From: Peristeroidobacter agariperforans | GTDB taxonomy: Bacteria; Pseudomonadota; Gammaproteobacteria; Steroidobacterales; Steroidobacteraceae | Direction of reading: 5' to 3' | Length of the DNA: 64,000 bases | Assembly (NCBI RefSeq): GCF_004138335.1 | Contig: NZ_RYFW01000002.1 | Coordinates: forward strand, 1,779,501 to 1,843,500 | Shown here: piece after piece, positions 56,436-64,000 of the stretch | Layout of the letters: the number at the start of each line of letters is the position of its first letter | How positions within the stretch are numbered: the stretch's first letter is position 1 | The notes under the pieces: model-generated | The model's input: the letters and a program-made list of their open reading frames with translations, nothing else | Told to the model about the DNA's origin: nothing | Database searches by the model: none | Position numbers and translations under genes: made by a program

Positions 56436-56574
56436 GTTGGCGATTCTCACAGCGACTGGCATGCGCCCCGGCCAGTAGATCCATTACATTATTCTGGGAT
56501 CGAAAACCCTCAAGGAACTCCGCTGAAGCGGTGGGCTTATGGCTGTGTCGCCAGCGTACAGAGGGGCCGCCGTC

Positions 56575-57027
56575 ATGAACTCATTCGTTCCAGCCAGCTC
56601 ACAGCGAGTCCAAGGTCATACTCCTATTGCAATCAGGCAGCGCAATCGACGTCAGATGCTCGAACGGCTCAGGGAATATGAGGACGCGCATCCGGCTGAA
56701 ATATCTGAGCGCATCGCGCAGCTCGAGCGCGAATGGGATATCGAGCGCGTGCTCGAAGCAAACGCGGCGAGCGTGGCGCTGATCGGATTGACCTTGGGAG
56801 CCACCGTGAATCGCCGCTGGTTTGTATTGCCTGCAGTTGTCGCAGGTTTCCTGCTGCAGCATGCGGTGCAGGGGTGGTGTCCGCCGTTGCCGCTGTTCCG
56901 GCGCCTGGGCGTCCGAACCGCCGGCGAAATTCATCGAGAGATCGTCGCCCTCAAGGCGATGAGAGGAGATTTCGCGAAGGGCGCCCGTACAGCCGAGCTA
57001 GCGGCCCGCAATTCGCGGTTGCACTGA
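56575..57027 (+). CDS. DUF2892-type membrane protein
   Basis: The 150-residue protein has a charged N-terminal helix (about 25-55) and a DUF2892-like membrane hairpin (NAASVALIGLTLGATVNRRW, FVLPAVVAGFLLQHAVQGWCPPLPLFRRLGVRT). This hairpin is also found in YgaP-type rhodanese membrane anchors; here there is no rhodanese domain. A C-terminal helix follows. ATG at 56575 is chosen, with GAGGGG upstream. Function unknown. Confidence 0.8.
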   Translation: MNSFVPASSQRVQGHTPIAIRQRNRRQMLERLREYEDAHPAEISERIAQLEREWDIERVLEANAASVALIGLTLGATVNRRWFVLPAVVAGFLLQHAVQGWCPPLPLFRRLGVRTAGEIHREIVALKAMRGDFAKGARTAELAARNSRLH

Positions 57028-57036
57028 GGTGGTGTC

Positions 57037-57435
57037 TCAGTCCGCGGAGGGCGATCCATCGACAACGTTGGCCAGGCGTCGGCGTACTTCCGCAGCGGTG
57101 CTGGCGAGCGCTCGATTCTTGGTCCGCTCCATCGCGACGACTGGATCCACACTGGCGACCTCGACCCGGCCCTCGGACTCCTCGCGAACGATGACGTTGC
57201 ATGGCAGGAGTACGCCGAGCTTGTTCTCGAGCTTGAGCGCCTCGTGAGCAAACGACGGATTGCACGCGCCGAGAATTCGATACTTGGGAGTCTCGGCGCC
57301 GATCTTGTTCTTTAGCGTCGCCTGCACGTCGATCTCGGTGAGAATGCCGAACCCTTCCGCTTTCAGACGTTCGATGACAGTGGCGAGGACCGCATCGAAG
57401 CGACCCGATACTGTTTTGGCTATGTAATAGGACAT
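57037..57435 (-). CDS. DUF302 domain protein
   Basis: The 132-residue protein contains the DUF302 fold: FDAVLATVIERLKAEGFGILTEIDVQATLKNKIG and YRILGACNPSFAHEALKLENKLGVLLPCNVIVREE. The single Cys residues in GACNP and LPCNV are typical of the family. DUF302 proteins are found in stress and sulfur-related operons and their activity is unknown. ATG at 57435 follows CCGGAG at 7 nt. It converges on the DUF2892 gene. Confidence 0.9.
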   Translation of the reverse strand: MSYYIAKTVSGRFDAVLATVIERLKAEGFGILTEIDVQATLKNKIGAETPKYRILGACNPSFAHEALKLENKLGVLLPCNVIVREESEGRVEVASVDPVVAMERTKNRALASTAAEVRRRLANVVDGSPSAD

Positions 57436-57595
57436 TTGATATCTCCGGTGTGCGCCGTGCCGCCAGACAGTGCGTAACGAAGATGTTGGGACAGTGCGGA
57501 TTGGTTCAAGGCGATGCCCTTGTTCAGCTGCAGTCATCAACGAGGGAGAATCCGCGAGGGCCGTATACGTCTTTGCCGTGCGCGTCTTCCCGAAA

Positions 57596-57622
57596 GTGGT
57601 TAAGCGGGGTTCACGATATGAC
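57596..57622 (+). promoter_or_regulatory. Looser member of the shared upstream element
   Basis: GTGGTTAAGCGGGGTTCACG, then ATATGAC. It lies 50 nt before the OsmC start. It shares TTAAGCGGG with 53130-53156, and GGTTA-GGGG-CAC with the repeat at 37712-37738. Confidence 0.4.
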
Positions 57623-57672
57623 TTGCCCGGCTGTGGAGCTACGTTGCGGCAAACGTCAAGGGCAGTTGGATC

Positions 57673-58137
57673 GTGCAACCACTTCCACATGTTTATTCCG
57701 TCGCGGCGACCGGGAGCGCCGAGGGTGGCGTGACTTTGACTGCGGCTGGATTACCAGCGCTAAAGAGTGCGCCGCCCACCGAGTTTGGCGGCCCAGGAGA
57801 TCAATGGTCGCCGGAATCTCTGCTCGCGGCGGCCATCGCAAGTTGTTTCATCCTGACGTTCCGAGCACTGGCGCGAGCTTCGCGTCTGCCGTGGACGAAC
57901 CTGGGCTGCAGCGTCGAGGCGACGCTGGAGCGCGTAGAAAGTGTCGCGCACTTCACCCGGGTTGTCACTCGCGCGACGCTCACAGTGCCCGACGGAACGT
58001 CCACAGTGCTTTGCGAACGCGTCCTTAACAAGGCGGAGGAAGGTTGCTTGGTCGCTAACTCACTGCGCGCGAAACGTGAGCTGCAGATGGAGATCGTCAA
58101 AGCGACGGTCGACTCGCCCGAGAGTGAGCCGGCTTGA
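57673..58137 (+). CDS. OsmC/Ohr family peroxide reductase-like protein
   Basis: The 154-residue protein shows the OsmC fold with both reactive cysteines: SPESLLAAAIASCFILTFRA (peroxidatic) and KAEEGCLVANSL (resolving). Such proteins reduce organic hydroperoxides with dihydrolipoyl partners. The GTG start at 57673 is inferred because the fold begins there. It is preceded by the shared upstream element at 50 nt and is followed by a Usp gene 24 nt downstream. Confidence 0.87.
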   Translation: MQPLPHVYSVAATGSAEGGVTLTAAGLPALKSAPPTEFGGPGDQWSPESLLAAAIASCFILTFRALARASRLPWTNLGCSVEATLERVESVAHFTRVVTRATLTVPDGTSTVLCERVLNKAEEGCLVANSLRAKRELQMEIVKATVDSPESEPA

Positions 58138-58161
58138 GGTCACTACACCGATGGAGGCCCC

Positions 58162-58614
58162 ATGTATCAGCGAATACTGGTTGGAGTCGACGGGAGCGAA
58201 ACGTCTTTACGGGGACTCGATGAGGCGATCCGTCTGGCGAAAGCGAGCGGCGCGCGCCTGCTCCTGGTGCATGTACTGAACACCTTGATTCTGGAGTCGG
58301 AGATTGCTTCGACGGCCTATTACCAGGCGCTTGCCGATTCGATCCGGGCATCGGGAGCAAAGACTCTCGAGCACGCAGCCATGCTGACACACGAAGCGGG
58401 CGTCTCATTCGAACAGAAGATGGTCGAGAAGATCGGTGCGCACGCTTCGCAGGAGATCGTCGCGCAGGCGAAGGCCTGGACGGCTGACCTGATCGTCGTC
58501 GGAACGCATGGTCGCCGCGGGCTCAAACGACTGGTCATGGGCAGTGACGCCGAGCTCGTGTTGCGGCATTCGCCTGTGCCGGTGTTGATGGTGCGAGATC
58601 AACCGACATCCTGA
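58162..58614 (+). CDS. Universal stress protein, single domain
   Basis: The 150-residue protein starts ILVGVDGSETSLRGLDEA and keeps the full ATP motif GTHGRRG, nine-residue spacing and MGSDAEL. It is a close paralogue of the Usp at 22356. ATG follows GGAGG. It is probably co-transcribed with the OsmC gene upstream, uniting peroxide and general stress functions. Confidence 0.94.
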   Translation: MYQRILVGVDGSETSLRGLDEAIRLAKASGARLLLVHVLNTLILESEIASTAYYQALADSIRASGAKTLEHAAMLTHEAGVSFEQKMVEKIGAHASQEIVAQAKAWTADLIVVGTHGRRGLKRLVMGSDAELVLRHSPVPVLMVRDQPTS

Positions 58615-58740
58615 TCATCGTTGCGACGATGTCTGCTGTTACGGACATCGAACATTAACCGTTTGTCACGTCGGACCGCGATTGATCGGCTCACCGGACG
58701 ACGTCCAACCCGGCAAGCAAGCTAACCGGGTGCAGCCAAA

Positions 58741-59370
58741 ATGACGACTGGGGGGCGCCTCGTAGAGCCACGGCCGCGGCGCGATGGCGAAAGCCGTTGC
58801 CAGCGGCACGATCTCTCGATGTATCAGGCCGACGATCCTCGTCGCGGCGAGTTGGAGCAATTCGTTCACGACGTATTCGCGTCGAAACACGGCGCGCACG
58901 TGTGCTCGTTCATGCCGACTCTGTTGGCCATGCGAAACGATCGCGGCGCCATTTGCAGTGTCGCGGGCTTTCGATGCGCCGCCGATCAGGGATTGTTTCT
59001 CGAACGCTACCTGGATGTGGCGATCGAGCTGGCGATCGGGTCGGCCACGGCGGCACCCGTGACCCGCGCGCAGATCGTCGAGGTGGGCAATCTCGCAGGC
59101 GTCAATTGCCGCTCGGCCATGCGCCTGGTGCTCGACCTGCCGCGCATTCTGCTGGATCACGGCCATCGATGGATCGTGTTCACAGCGACCGACGCGCTGC
59201 GTGGACTCCTTGCGAGCTACCATGCGCCATTACTCGACCTCGCGGTCGCCAGTGCTTCCCGTGCGCAGAGCACGGGCGATGACTGGGGCCGCTATTACGA
59301 GAGTGAGCCGCGCGTGATGGCGGGCTACCTGCCGGACGGTTTGCGCCTGTCTCGTCGTGATAGGAAGTGA
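58741..59370 (+). CDS. Thermostable-haemolysin family protein
   Basis: The 209-residue protein matches the thermostable haemolysin family, once named from a Vibrio haemolysin: FVHDVFASKHGAHVCSFMPTLLA, then VAGFRCAADQGLFLERYLD and QIVEVGNLAG near residue 117. The fold is thought to be related to GNAT or acyl-homoserine lactone synthases, so an acyl-transfer role is possible. There is no signal peptide. It overlaps the acyl-activating enzyme gene start region and heads the operon. ATG at 58741 has a weak ribosome binding site. Confidence 0.83.
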   Translation: MTTGGRLVEPRPRRDGESRCQRHDLSMYQADDPRRGELEQFVHDVFASKHGAHVCSFMPTLLAMRNDRGAICSVAGFRCAADQGLFLERYLDVAIELAIGSATAAPVTRAQIVEVGNLAGVNCRSAMRLVLDLPRILLDHGHRWIVFTATDALRGLLASYHAPLLDLAVASASRAQSTGDDWGRYYESEPRVMAGYLPDGLRLSRRDRK

Positions 59371-59372
59371 TC

Positions 59373-60872
59373 ATGCCGGCGACAGTGTTAGATGCCTTGG
59401 GCACGGTCGATGGAACTTTGCCGGCCATAGACGATGGCACGCTACGACTCAGCTACGCTGATGTACATCGGTCGGTCGCGGCGGAGCGGCGCTGGCTTCA
59501 ATCGATGCGAGTGCGTCGCTGCGCTTTGCTCGCAGAGAATAGCGCGCGCTGGATTCTCAGCGATCTCGCGCTGCTGGCGTGCGAAGCGGTGAATGTCCCC
59601 TTGCCGGCGTCCTTCACTCGGGAACAGGTCGCTCACGTGCTCGATGATGCCGATATCGAGTGGGTGCTCACCGATCAGGCCGAGCACTTCATGGGCGAAC
59701 ACCCCACGTTCGCTTACGTAAATACTTCGCATCGCACGGGACTGGCATTGCTCAAGCGCGAGGCCTGCCGAAGCGAAGCAGGATTACGGGCGTCCGACCT
59801 CGGCAAAGTGACTTATACGTCCGGCAGCACGGGCGCGTCCAAAGGCGTGTGCCTGCGACGGGCCGTCATCCAATTGGTGACTGATTCGTTGGTTGCGGCG
59901 ACCGCGGGGCTTGGTGTCCAGACACATCTATGTCTGCTGCCGCTTGCGACGCTGCTGGAGAACGTTGCGGGCGTGTATGTGCCACTGACGATGGGTGCAA
60001 AGGTACTGGTGCCACCCGGTCATACGATGGGCGTGAGTTATTCGGGCTTGAATGCCCCGTTGCTGTTGAAAGCCATTGATTCAGCGTCACCGGAAAGCAT
60101 GATCCTCGTCCCCGAACTGCTCCGCGTGCTGGTTTACGCCGCTCGCGATGGGTGGCGTGCGCCGGTGTCGTTAAAGTTCATCGCTGTGGGTGGCGGGGGC
60201 GTGGCTCCGGCGTTGTTACAGGAAGCTCGACGAGCTGGCTTGCCGGTATTCCAAGGTTACGGCTTGAGTGAATGCGCCTCCGTCGTTTGCCTCAACACGC
60301 CGAAACACGACAAGCCCGACAGTGTAGGCCGGCCGTTGCCGCACGCACGGGTGCGCATCGATGACAACGGCGAGATCTGCGTCAGTGGCGCGACCATGGC
60401 CGGCTACCTGGGCGACTCGCGGCGGCAAGCTGGCGAAGTGCGCACGGGCGATCTCGGCGCGATCGACGCTGACGGTTTTGTTTACGTGCGCGGTCGGTTG
60501 AAAAACATGTTCATCACCAGCATGGGGCGCAACGTCACGCCCGAGTGGGTGGAAGGCGAGCTCAACTGCGAGCCTGCCATCGCGCAGGCAATGGTAAGCG
60601 GAGAGGCTCGGCCGTACCCCGTGGCACTCATTGTTGGGAGCGCCAATGCGAGAGAGGAATCGATCACGCAGGCAATCGGACGCGCGAACGCGCGGCTACC
60701 CGATTATGCACGCATTCGCGGCTGGGCCTTCTTTCCTGAAGCGCCGACCCTGTCCAATGGTTTGTTGACCGCCAATGGACGGCTGCGTCGCGCGGAGATC
60801 GCGGCGAAGTACCACCAGCTCATTGACTCGATTTACGACCAATCAACGGATACCGTCCATGCAATTCAATGA
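59373..60872 (+). CDS. AMP-forming acyl-activating enzyme (ANL superfamily)
   Basis: The 499-residue protein has the ANL signatures: VTYTSGSTGASKGVCL (P-loop), GYGLSECASV, TGDLGAIDADGFVYVRGR and the hinge-like KNMFITSMGRNVTPEWVE. It should activate a carboxylic acid as acyl-AMP and load CoA or a carrier. It is shorter than fatty-acyl-CoA synthetases (usually 540-560), especially at the C-terminus. The Lys of the C-terminal lid is not obvious. ATG at 59373 follows AGGAAG; GTG at 59367 is possible. It overlaps the next gene by 14 nt. Confidence 0.9.
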   Translation: MPATVLDALGTVDGTLPAIDDGTLRLSYADVHRSVAAERRWLQSMRVRRCALLAENSARWILSDLALLACEAVNVPLPASFTREQVAHVLDDADIEWVLTDQAEHFMGEHPTFAYVNTSHRTGLALLKREACRSEAGLRASDLGKVTYTSGSTGASKGVCLRRAVIQLVTDSLVAATAGLGVQTHLCLLPLATLLENVAGVYVPLTMGAKVLVPPGHTMGVSYSGLNAPLLLKAIDSASPESMILVPELLRVLVYAARDGWRAPVSLKFIAVGGGGVAPALLQEARRAGLPVFQGYGLSECASVVCLNTPKHDKPDSVGRPLPHARVRIDDNGEICVSGATMAGYLGDSRRQAGEVRTGDLGAIDADGFVYVRGRLKNMFITSMGRNVTPEWVEGELNCEPAIAQAMVSGEARPYPVALIVGSANAREESITQAIGRANARLPDYARIRGWAFFPEAPTLSNGLLTANGRLRRAEIAAKYHQLIDSIYDQSTDTVHAIQ

Positions 60873-61539
60873 ACTGCTCGCTTCGCGAACCGCGCAGGCG
60901 CGCGAGTACTTGACCGGCGCGCCGATCATCCAACGTGCGCTCGCAGGCCAGATCGAACGCGACGAGTACATCGCGTTCCTGACTCAAGCATTCCATCACG
61001 TCCGGCACACGGTGCCGCTCTTGATGGCAGTGGGATCGCGCTTGCCGGCCCGATTGGGTTGGCTTCGTAAAGAGATCATTCATTACACGGAAGAAGAAGA
61101 GGGGCACGAGCAATGGATTCTGAATGACATCCAAGCTGCAGGGGGCAATGCAGCGGTTGCAGCCGACAGCCTGCCGTCGTCGGCCACCGATGCGATGGTC
61201 GCGTATGCCTACGACACCGCCACCCGTCGCAATCCCGTCGGCTTCTTCGGTATGGTCTTCGTGCTCGAGGGTGCCAGCGTGGCGCTCGCATGTAATGCGG
61301 CGGATCGAATTCAAGCGTCGCTGCAGTTGCCGAGCAAGGCCATGACGTACCTGCGCAGCCATGGACAGTTGGATCAGCAGCACGTGCAGGATCTCTACTC
61401 AATCCTGAATCGGTTCGATGAGGAGCAGGATCGGGCAGCGGTCGGACGTTGCGCGCAAGTGATGTTTCGATTGTACGGAAATATTTTCTACGAGCTCGAT
61501 CGACAGCCGGCGGTAGCCGGCGCCTGGAGAGCAGCATGA
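60859..61539 (+). CDS. Haem-oxygenase-fold putative metal oxidase (TenA/PqqC/UndA-like)
   Basis: The 226-residue helical protein has the markers of the haem-oxygenase-like diiron oxidase and TenA/PqqC group: an early FLTQAFHHVRHTVPLL, the metal-ligand pair in EEEEGHEQW (E-x2-H), a later Glu in VLEGASVAL, and DxxH in HGQLDQQHVQD. Relatives include UndA (fatty acid to terminal alkene) and N-oxygenases. Six candidate ligands make metal binding likely. The neighbouring acyl-activating enzyme suggests a fatty or amino acid substrate. Substrate unknown. Confidence 0.83.
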   Translation: MQFNELLASRTAQAREYLTGAPIIQRALAGQIERDEYIAFLTQAFHHVRHTVPLLMAVGSRLPARLGWLRKEIIHYTEEEEGHEQWILNDIQAAGGNAAVAADSLPSSATDAMVAYAYDTATRRNPVGFFGMVFVLEGASVALACNAADRIQASLQLPSKAMTYLRSHGQLDQQHVQDLYSILNRFDEEQDRAAVGRCAQVMFRLYGNIFYELDRQPAVAGAWRAA

Positions 61540-62402
61540 GTCTCCACGACAAACGTGTTCTGGTCACCGGGGCAAGCGGCGGGATCGGCCGGGCGCTGGT
61601 TGCCGAGCTACTGAACGAAGGTGCTCAGGTGCTGCTGAGCGGCCGAGATCATGCGGCATTGTCGAAGGTCGTGGCGCATCACCCGGAGCGGGAACGCTCC
61701 GCCGTGTTTGCCGCTAATATCGCGAATGCCTCGGATCGCGCGAGGCTTTGTGACTTTGCAGCCCGCTGGCGAGGCGGGATCGACATTCTCATCAACAACG
61801 CCGGGGTCAACGACTTCGCATTTCTTTCGGTGCAGTCCGGGGAGTCGCTGGACGCTGCCGTGACGATCAACTTGATCGCGCCGATCGACTTGTGTCGCCG
61901 GCTGAGCTCGTGTTTGGAGCTCAGCGACGGGGCAAGCATCGTGAACATTGGTTCCGTGTTCGGTTGCATCGGATTCGCAGGCAACAGCGTTTACTGCGCT
62001 ACGAAGTTCGGACTGCGAGGCTTCACGGAAGCGCTGCGGCGCGAGCTCGCGGACACGAACGTTCGTGTCCATTACTTCGCGCCTCGCGCCACCCGAACGT
62101 CATTCAATAGCGACGCGGTCAATGACCTGAACGTTGCGCTCGGCAATGCGTCGGATGATCCTGCGGAGGTCGCGCGTCACATCGTGCGCTCGCTGCAGGG
62201 GGGCAAGCTCGAAACGATCATCGGTTGGCCGGAAAAGTTCTTCGCGCGGCTGAATGCAGTGTTGCCGCGCCTGGTCGATATGGCGCTGGTACAAAAACTT
62301 CCCGTGATCCGGGATTTCGCCAGCCGTTCTTCGTCTCCACCGCCGGACCATTCGCGGTCCGCATTGCTCAATAGCATCGCCAACCCGAGGGAAAGCTCAT
62401 GA
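61536..62402 (+). CDS. Short-chain dehydrogenase/reductase
   Basis: The 288-residue protein has the classical SDR features: TGASGGIGRAL, INNAGVND near residue 88, Ser in VNIGSVFG, and YCATK with catalytic Tyr and Lys. Probable NADPH use is suggested by the basic residue after the second strand (SGRDHA). A C-terminal extension of about 50 residues after the core could be membrane-associated. It overlaps the metal-oxidase gene by 4 nt (ATGA). It would reduce or oxidise a product of the pathway. Confidence 0.92.
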   Translation: MSLHDKRVLVTGASGGIGRALVAELLNEGAQVLLSGRDHAALSKVVAHHPERERSAVFAANIANASDRARLCDFAARWRGGIDILINNAGVNDFAFLSVQSGESLDAAVTINLIAPIDLCRRLSSCLELSDGASIVNIGSVFGCIGFAGNSVYCATKFGLRGFTEALRRELADTNVRVHYFAPRATRTSFNSDAVNDLNVALGNASDDPAEVARHIVRSLQGGKLETIIGWPEKFFARLNAVLPRLVDMALVQKLPVIRDFASRSSSPPPDHSRSALLNSIANPRESS

Positions 62403-63040
62403 GTGCTCGTATCGTTCGCGGCCTGGCGCCGCTTGCAGGTCTGCTCGTCAGCGTCGCTCACGCGCAGGCGCCGTTTGACGCCGAGCTGGCTCATATTCAA
62501 GAGCAGTGGGCGGTCGTGAATTACCAGGTCGCGGCGAAGAGCGACAAGCTGCAGGCGTTCGAGAAGCTTGTTGCCGAGGCGCACCGCTTCTCGATGGAGA
62601 ATCCGCAGCGTGCCGAGCCGCTGATCTGGGAAGGAATCGTGCTCAGTACCTACGCGGGCGCGAAGGGCGGTGTGGGTGCGCTGGGTCTTGCCAAGAAGTC
62701 TCGTGCCGCCCTCGAAGCGGCGCTCAAGATCGATGACAAGGCGCTGGACGGCTCCGCTTATACGAGCCTGGGTACGTTGTACGCAAAGGTGCCCGGCTTC
62801 CCGCTCGGCTTCGGTGACGATAACAAGGCGCAGGAACTGTTGTCGAAGGCGCTGACGATCAATCCCGACGGCATCGATCCAAACTATTTTTACGCGCAAT
62901 ACCTCTGCGACCGCAACGAATGTAGCGATGCCTTGCGTTATCTACAGCGCGCCGCCGAGGCGCCACCTCGCCCGGGCCGGGAAGTGGCGGACGAAGGGCG
63001 GCATCGTGAGGTGATGGAGCTGATGGCGAAGGCACGCTGA
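62399..63040 (+). CDS. Secreted helical-repeat protein, TRAP/TPR-like
   Basis: The 213-residue protein has a signal peptide (LAPLAGLLVSVAHAQA) and helical repeats of TPR type (for example AEPLIWEGIVLSTYAGAKGG, ALDGSAYTSLGTLYAKVPGFPLG, IDPNYFYAQYLCDRNECSDAL). It overlaps the SDR gene by 4 nt, which ties it to the pathway. A periplasmic scaffold or export role is possible. Function unknown. Confidence 0.8.
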   Translation: MSARIVRGLAPLAGLLVSVAHAQAPFDAELAHIQEQWAVVNYQVAAKSDKLQAFEKLVAEAHRFSMENPQRAEPLIWEGIVLSTYAGAKGGVGALGLAKKSRAALEAALKIDDKALDGSAYTSLGTLYAKVPGFPLGFGDDNKAQELLSKALTINPDGIDPNYFYAQYLCDRNECSDALRYLQRAAEAPPRPGREVADEGRHREVMELMAKAR

Positions 63041-63218
63041 GCCAGCGATTACTCTTTCGTCTTCTGCGGTTTACCAGGGCCTAGCGCGCCATCCGCGCAC
63101 GGCGGGATCCCCCGAAGTCGCCCTGGAAATCCCGGAGTTGGCCAAGTCGTTGCGACGGCGCGATTGATTTCCCGCGAACGCGCGTCTAACGGCAATGCCA
63201 TCGTCGTTCCGAGGACTC

Positions 63219-63722
63219 ATGAACAGATCCGGCCAGCTTGAGCGACGCTCCAAATTCATTCGATTCATGGTGTTAGCCGCGTTCGCCTGGATCACGCCCG
63301 CGACCCTGGCGGCCGACGACCCGCTCGATCTGGCGCGCTTGAAGGGCAAAGTCGTGGTCATCGACTTCTGGGCCTCCTGGTGCGCGCCGTGCCGCCAATC
63401 CTTCCCTTGGCTCAATGAAATGCAGGCCAAGTACCGCGACCGCGGCCTCGTGATCATTGGCGTCAACGTCGATCGCGAGCGCGCCGAGGCCGATCGCTTC
63501 CTTCAGCAAACACCGGCCGATTTCAAGGTCGTCTACGACCCGGGAGGCACGCTCGCCGCGCGCTATCAAGTCCCTGGCATGCCCAGCTCGTACGTGATCG
63601 GGCGCGACGGTCAGCAAGCGGGCGTGCACATCGGTTTTCGCAGTGGCACGCGCCAGGAGCGCGAAGCGGAGCTCGAGCGCCTGCTTGCCAACGCCACGGC
63701 GGATCGCACAAACAGTCAATAA
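63219..63722 (+). CDS. TlpA-like periplasmic thioredoxin
   Basis: The 167-residue protein has an N-terminal membrane or signal segment (FIRFMVLAAFAWITPATLA) and a thioredoxin domain with active site ASWCAPCRQSFPWL and cis-Pro in GMPSSYVI. It reduces or isomerises disulfides in the periplasm. ATG at 63219 (GAGG upstream) is preferred over 63195. The following DUF4266 and DUF3570 genes form a recurrent neighbourhood in Gram-negative bacteria, often with an ApbE-like flavin transferase. Confidence 0.9.
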   Translation: MNRSGQLERRSKFIRFMVLAAFAWITPATLAADDPLDLARLKGKVVVIDFWASWCAPCRQSFPWLNEMQAKYRDRGLVIIGVNVDRERAEADRFLQQTPADFKVVYDPGGTLAARYQVPGMPSSYVIGRDGQQAGVHIGFRSGTRQEREAELERLLANATADRTNSQ

Positions 63723-63736
63723 CGAGGGAGATCGTG

Positions 63737-63949
63737 ATGAAAGCACTCAGTTTGCTGGCAGCCTGCCTGGCACTGCAAGGCTGCGCGAGCGTCGGAGTAG
63801 AGCCGTGGCAACGAGACGTGCTGGCGCGCCCAGAGATGTCGCTGGATGCGAACCCCATCGATGCGGCCATCGATGATCACATCTATTTCAGCAAGGAAGC
63901 ATCGAGCGGCGGGCGTGGCTTCGGCGGCGGTGGCTGCGGCTGTAATTAG
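63737..63949 (+). CDS. DUF4266 lipoprotein
   Basis: The 70-residue protein has a lipoprotein signal (LSLLAACLALQGC, lipid-attachment Cys at about residue 16) and the family core VEPWQRDVLARPEMSLDANP. It ends in a Gly-rich stretch with GGGGCGCN. ATG at 63737 with GAGGGAG upstream is preferred over a GTG at 63734. It is always found with DUF3570 genes; function unknown. Confidence 0.86.
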   Translation: MKALSLLAACLALQGCASVGVEPWQRDVLARPEMSLDANPIDAAIDDHIYFSKEASSGGRGFGGGGCGCN

Positions 63950-63958
63950 GGGATCGGC

Positions 63959-64000
63959 ATGAACGACGATAACAATCTCAGCGCCACGCTCGCCGCCGCG
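63959..64000 (+). CDS. Probable DUF3570 protein, 3'-truncated by the window edge
   Basis: Fourteen codons are visible (MNDDNNLSATLAAA). The position 9 nt after the DUF4266 gene and the usual gene order TlpA, DUF4266, DUF3570 suggest a DUF3570 protein, normally an outer-membrane beta-barrel. The identification rests on gene order only. Confidence 0.5.
   Translation, partial: MNDDNNLSATLAAA

Noticed and set aside
57450-58028. 192-codon + strand frame over the osmC start
   Set aside because: It overlaps the OsmC frame with both reactive cysteines and itself lacks motifs.

Overview
The window reads as chromosomal DNA of a G+C-rich Gram-negative bacterium. Lipoproteins, c-type cytochromes, an OmpW-type porin, MacB-like exporters, hybrid histidine kinases and UspE-like proteins point to Proteobacteria, and a gammaproteobacterium of the Steroidobacter/Nevskiales kind is a reasonable guess; no rRNA or other taxonomic marker is present to prove it. 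Layout, left to right. 1-1221: 3' part of a hybrid histidine kinase, then a 3' fragment of a tRNA-Ser gene (about 1274-1313) that looks like an integration scar. 1392-17000: an accessory block with visible gene decay. It holds two large periplasmic PQQ-type dehydrogenases with fused haem domains, an inactivated aldo/keto reductase, a tandem set of Tat-exported Gfo/Idh/MocA oxidoreductase, LVIVD-type propeller, small cupredoxin and frameshifted polytopic membrane protein, a decayed cytochrome c, a MacB/LolCDE-like ABC transporter, and a decayed LysR-type regulator. 17221-18958: a DUF1254/DUF1214 protein and a FixJ-like response regulator. 19308-58614: a long stress and energy island. It contains six universal stress protein genes, orphan GroEL, Hsp20, two CBS-pair proteins, phosphofructokinase, nicotinate phosphoribosyltransferase, PduL phosphotransacylase, two zinc alcohol dehydrogenases, three short c-type cytochrome genes, a DksA/TraR zinc finger protein, an RNase-like MBL/beta-CASP protein, an L,D-transpeptidase, two phosphotransferase-fold proteins, a phosphoribosyltransferase, a diverged PRPP synthetase, a LOG protein followed by an ABC/FtsX/HlyD exporter, two closely similar hybrid histidine kinases, OmpW, OsmC and DUF302 proteins. 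The content suggests maintenance of NAD, PRPP, acyl-phosphate and redox balance plus proteostasis during slow growth or low oxygen. Several transcription units in the island carry a related sequence roughly 35-70 nt upstream of the start codon. Two copies (27132-27158 and 35779-35805) match at 24 of 27 positions, and a second repeated element (19057-19083 and 37712-37738) matches at 25 of 27. These are the best hints of a common regulator, for which the FixJ-like protein at 18326-18958 is a natural but unproven candidate. 58741-63040: a tightly overlapping operon encoding a thermostable-haemolysin-family protein, an AMP-forming acyl-activating enzyme, a haem-oxygenase-fold (TenA/PqqC/UndA-like) putative metal oxidase, a short-chain dehydrogenase and a secreted helical-repeat protein. 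It looks like a small biosynthetic pathway acting on an activated carboxylic acid and is the best candidate in the window for an uncharacterised system. 63219-64000: start of a TlpA thioredoxin, DUF4266 and DUF3570 cluster. Broken genes are frequent and are annotated as such: the aldo/keto reductase, the membrane protein, two cytochromes c, the LysR regulator, a 37-codon remnant of a ribosome hibernation factor, and a chimera of nucleotidyltransferase, FtsH and membrane-protein pieces at 51629-52366. No CRISPR array, complete tRNA, rRNA or insertion sequence was seen.
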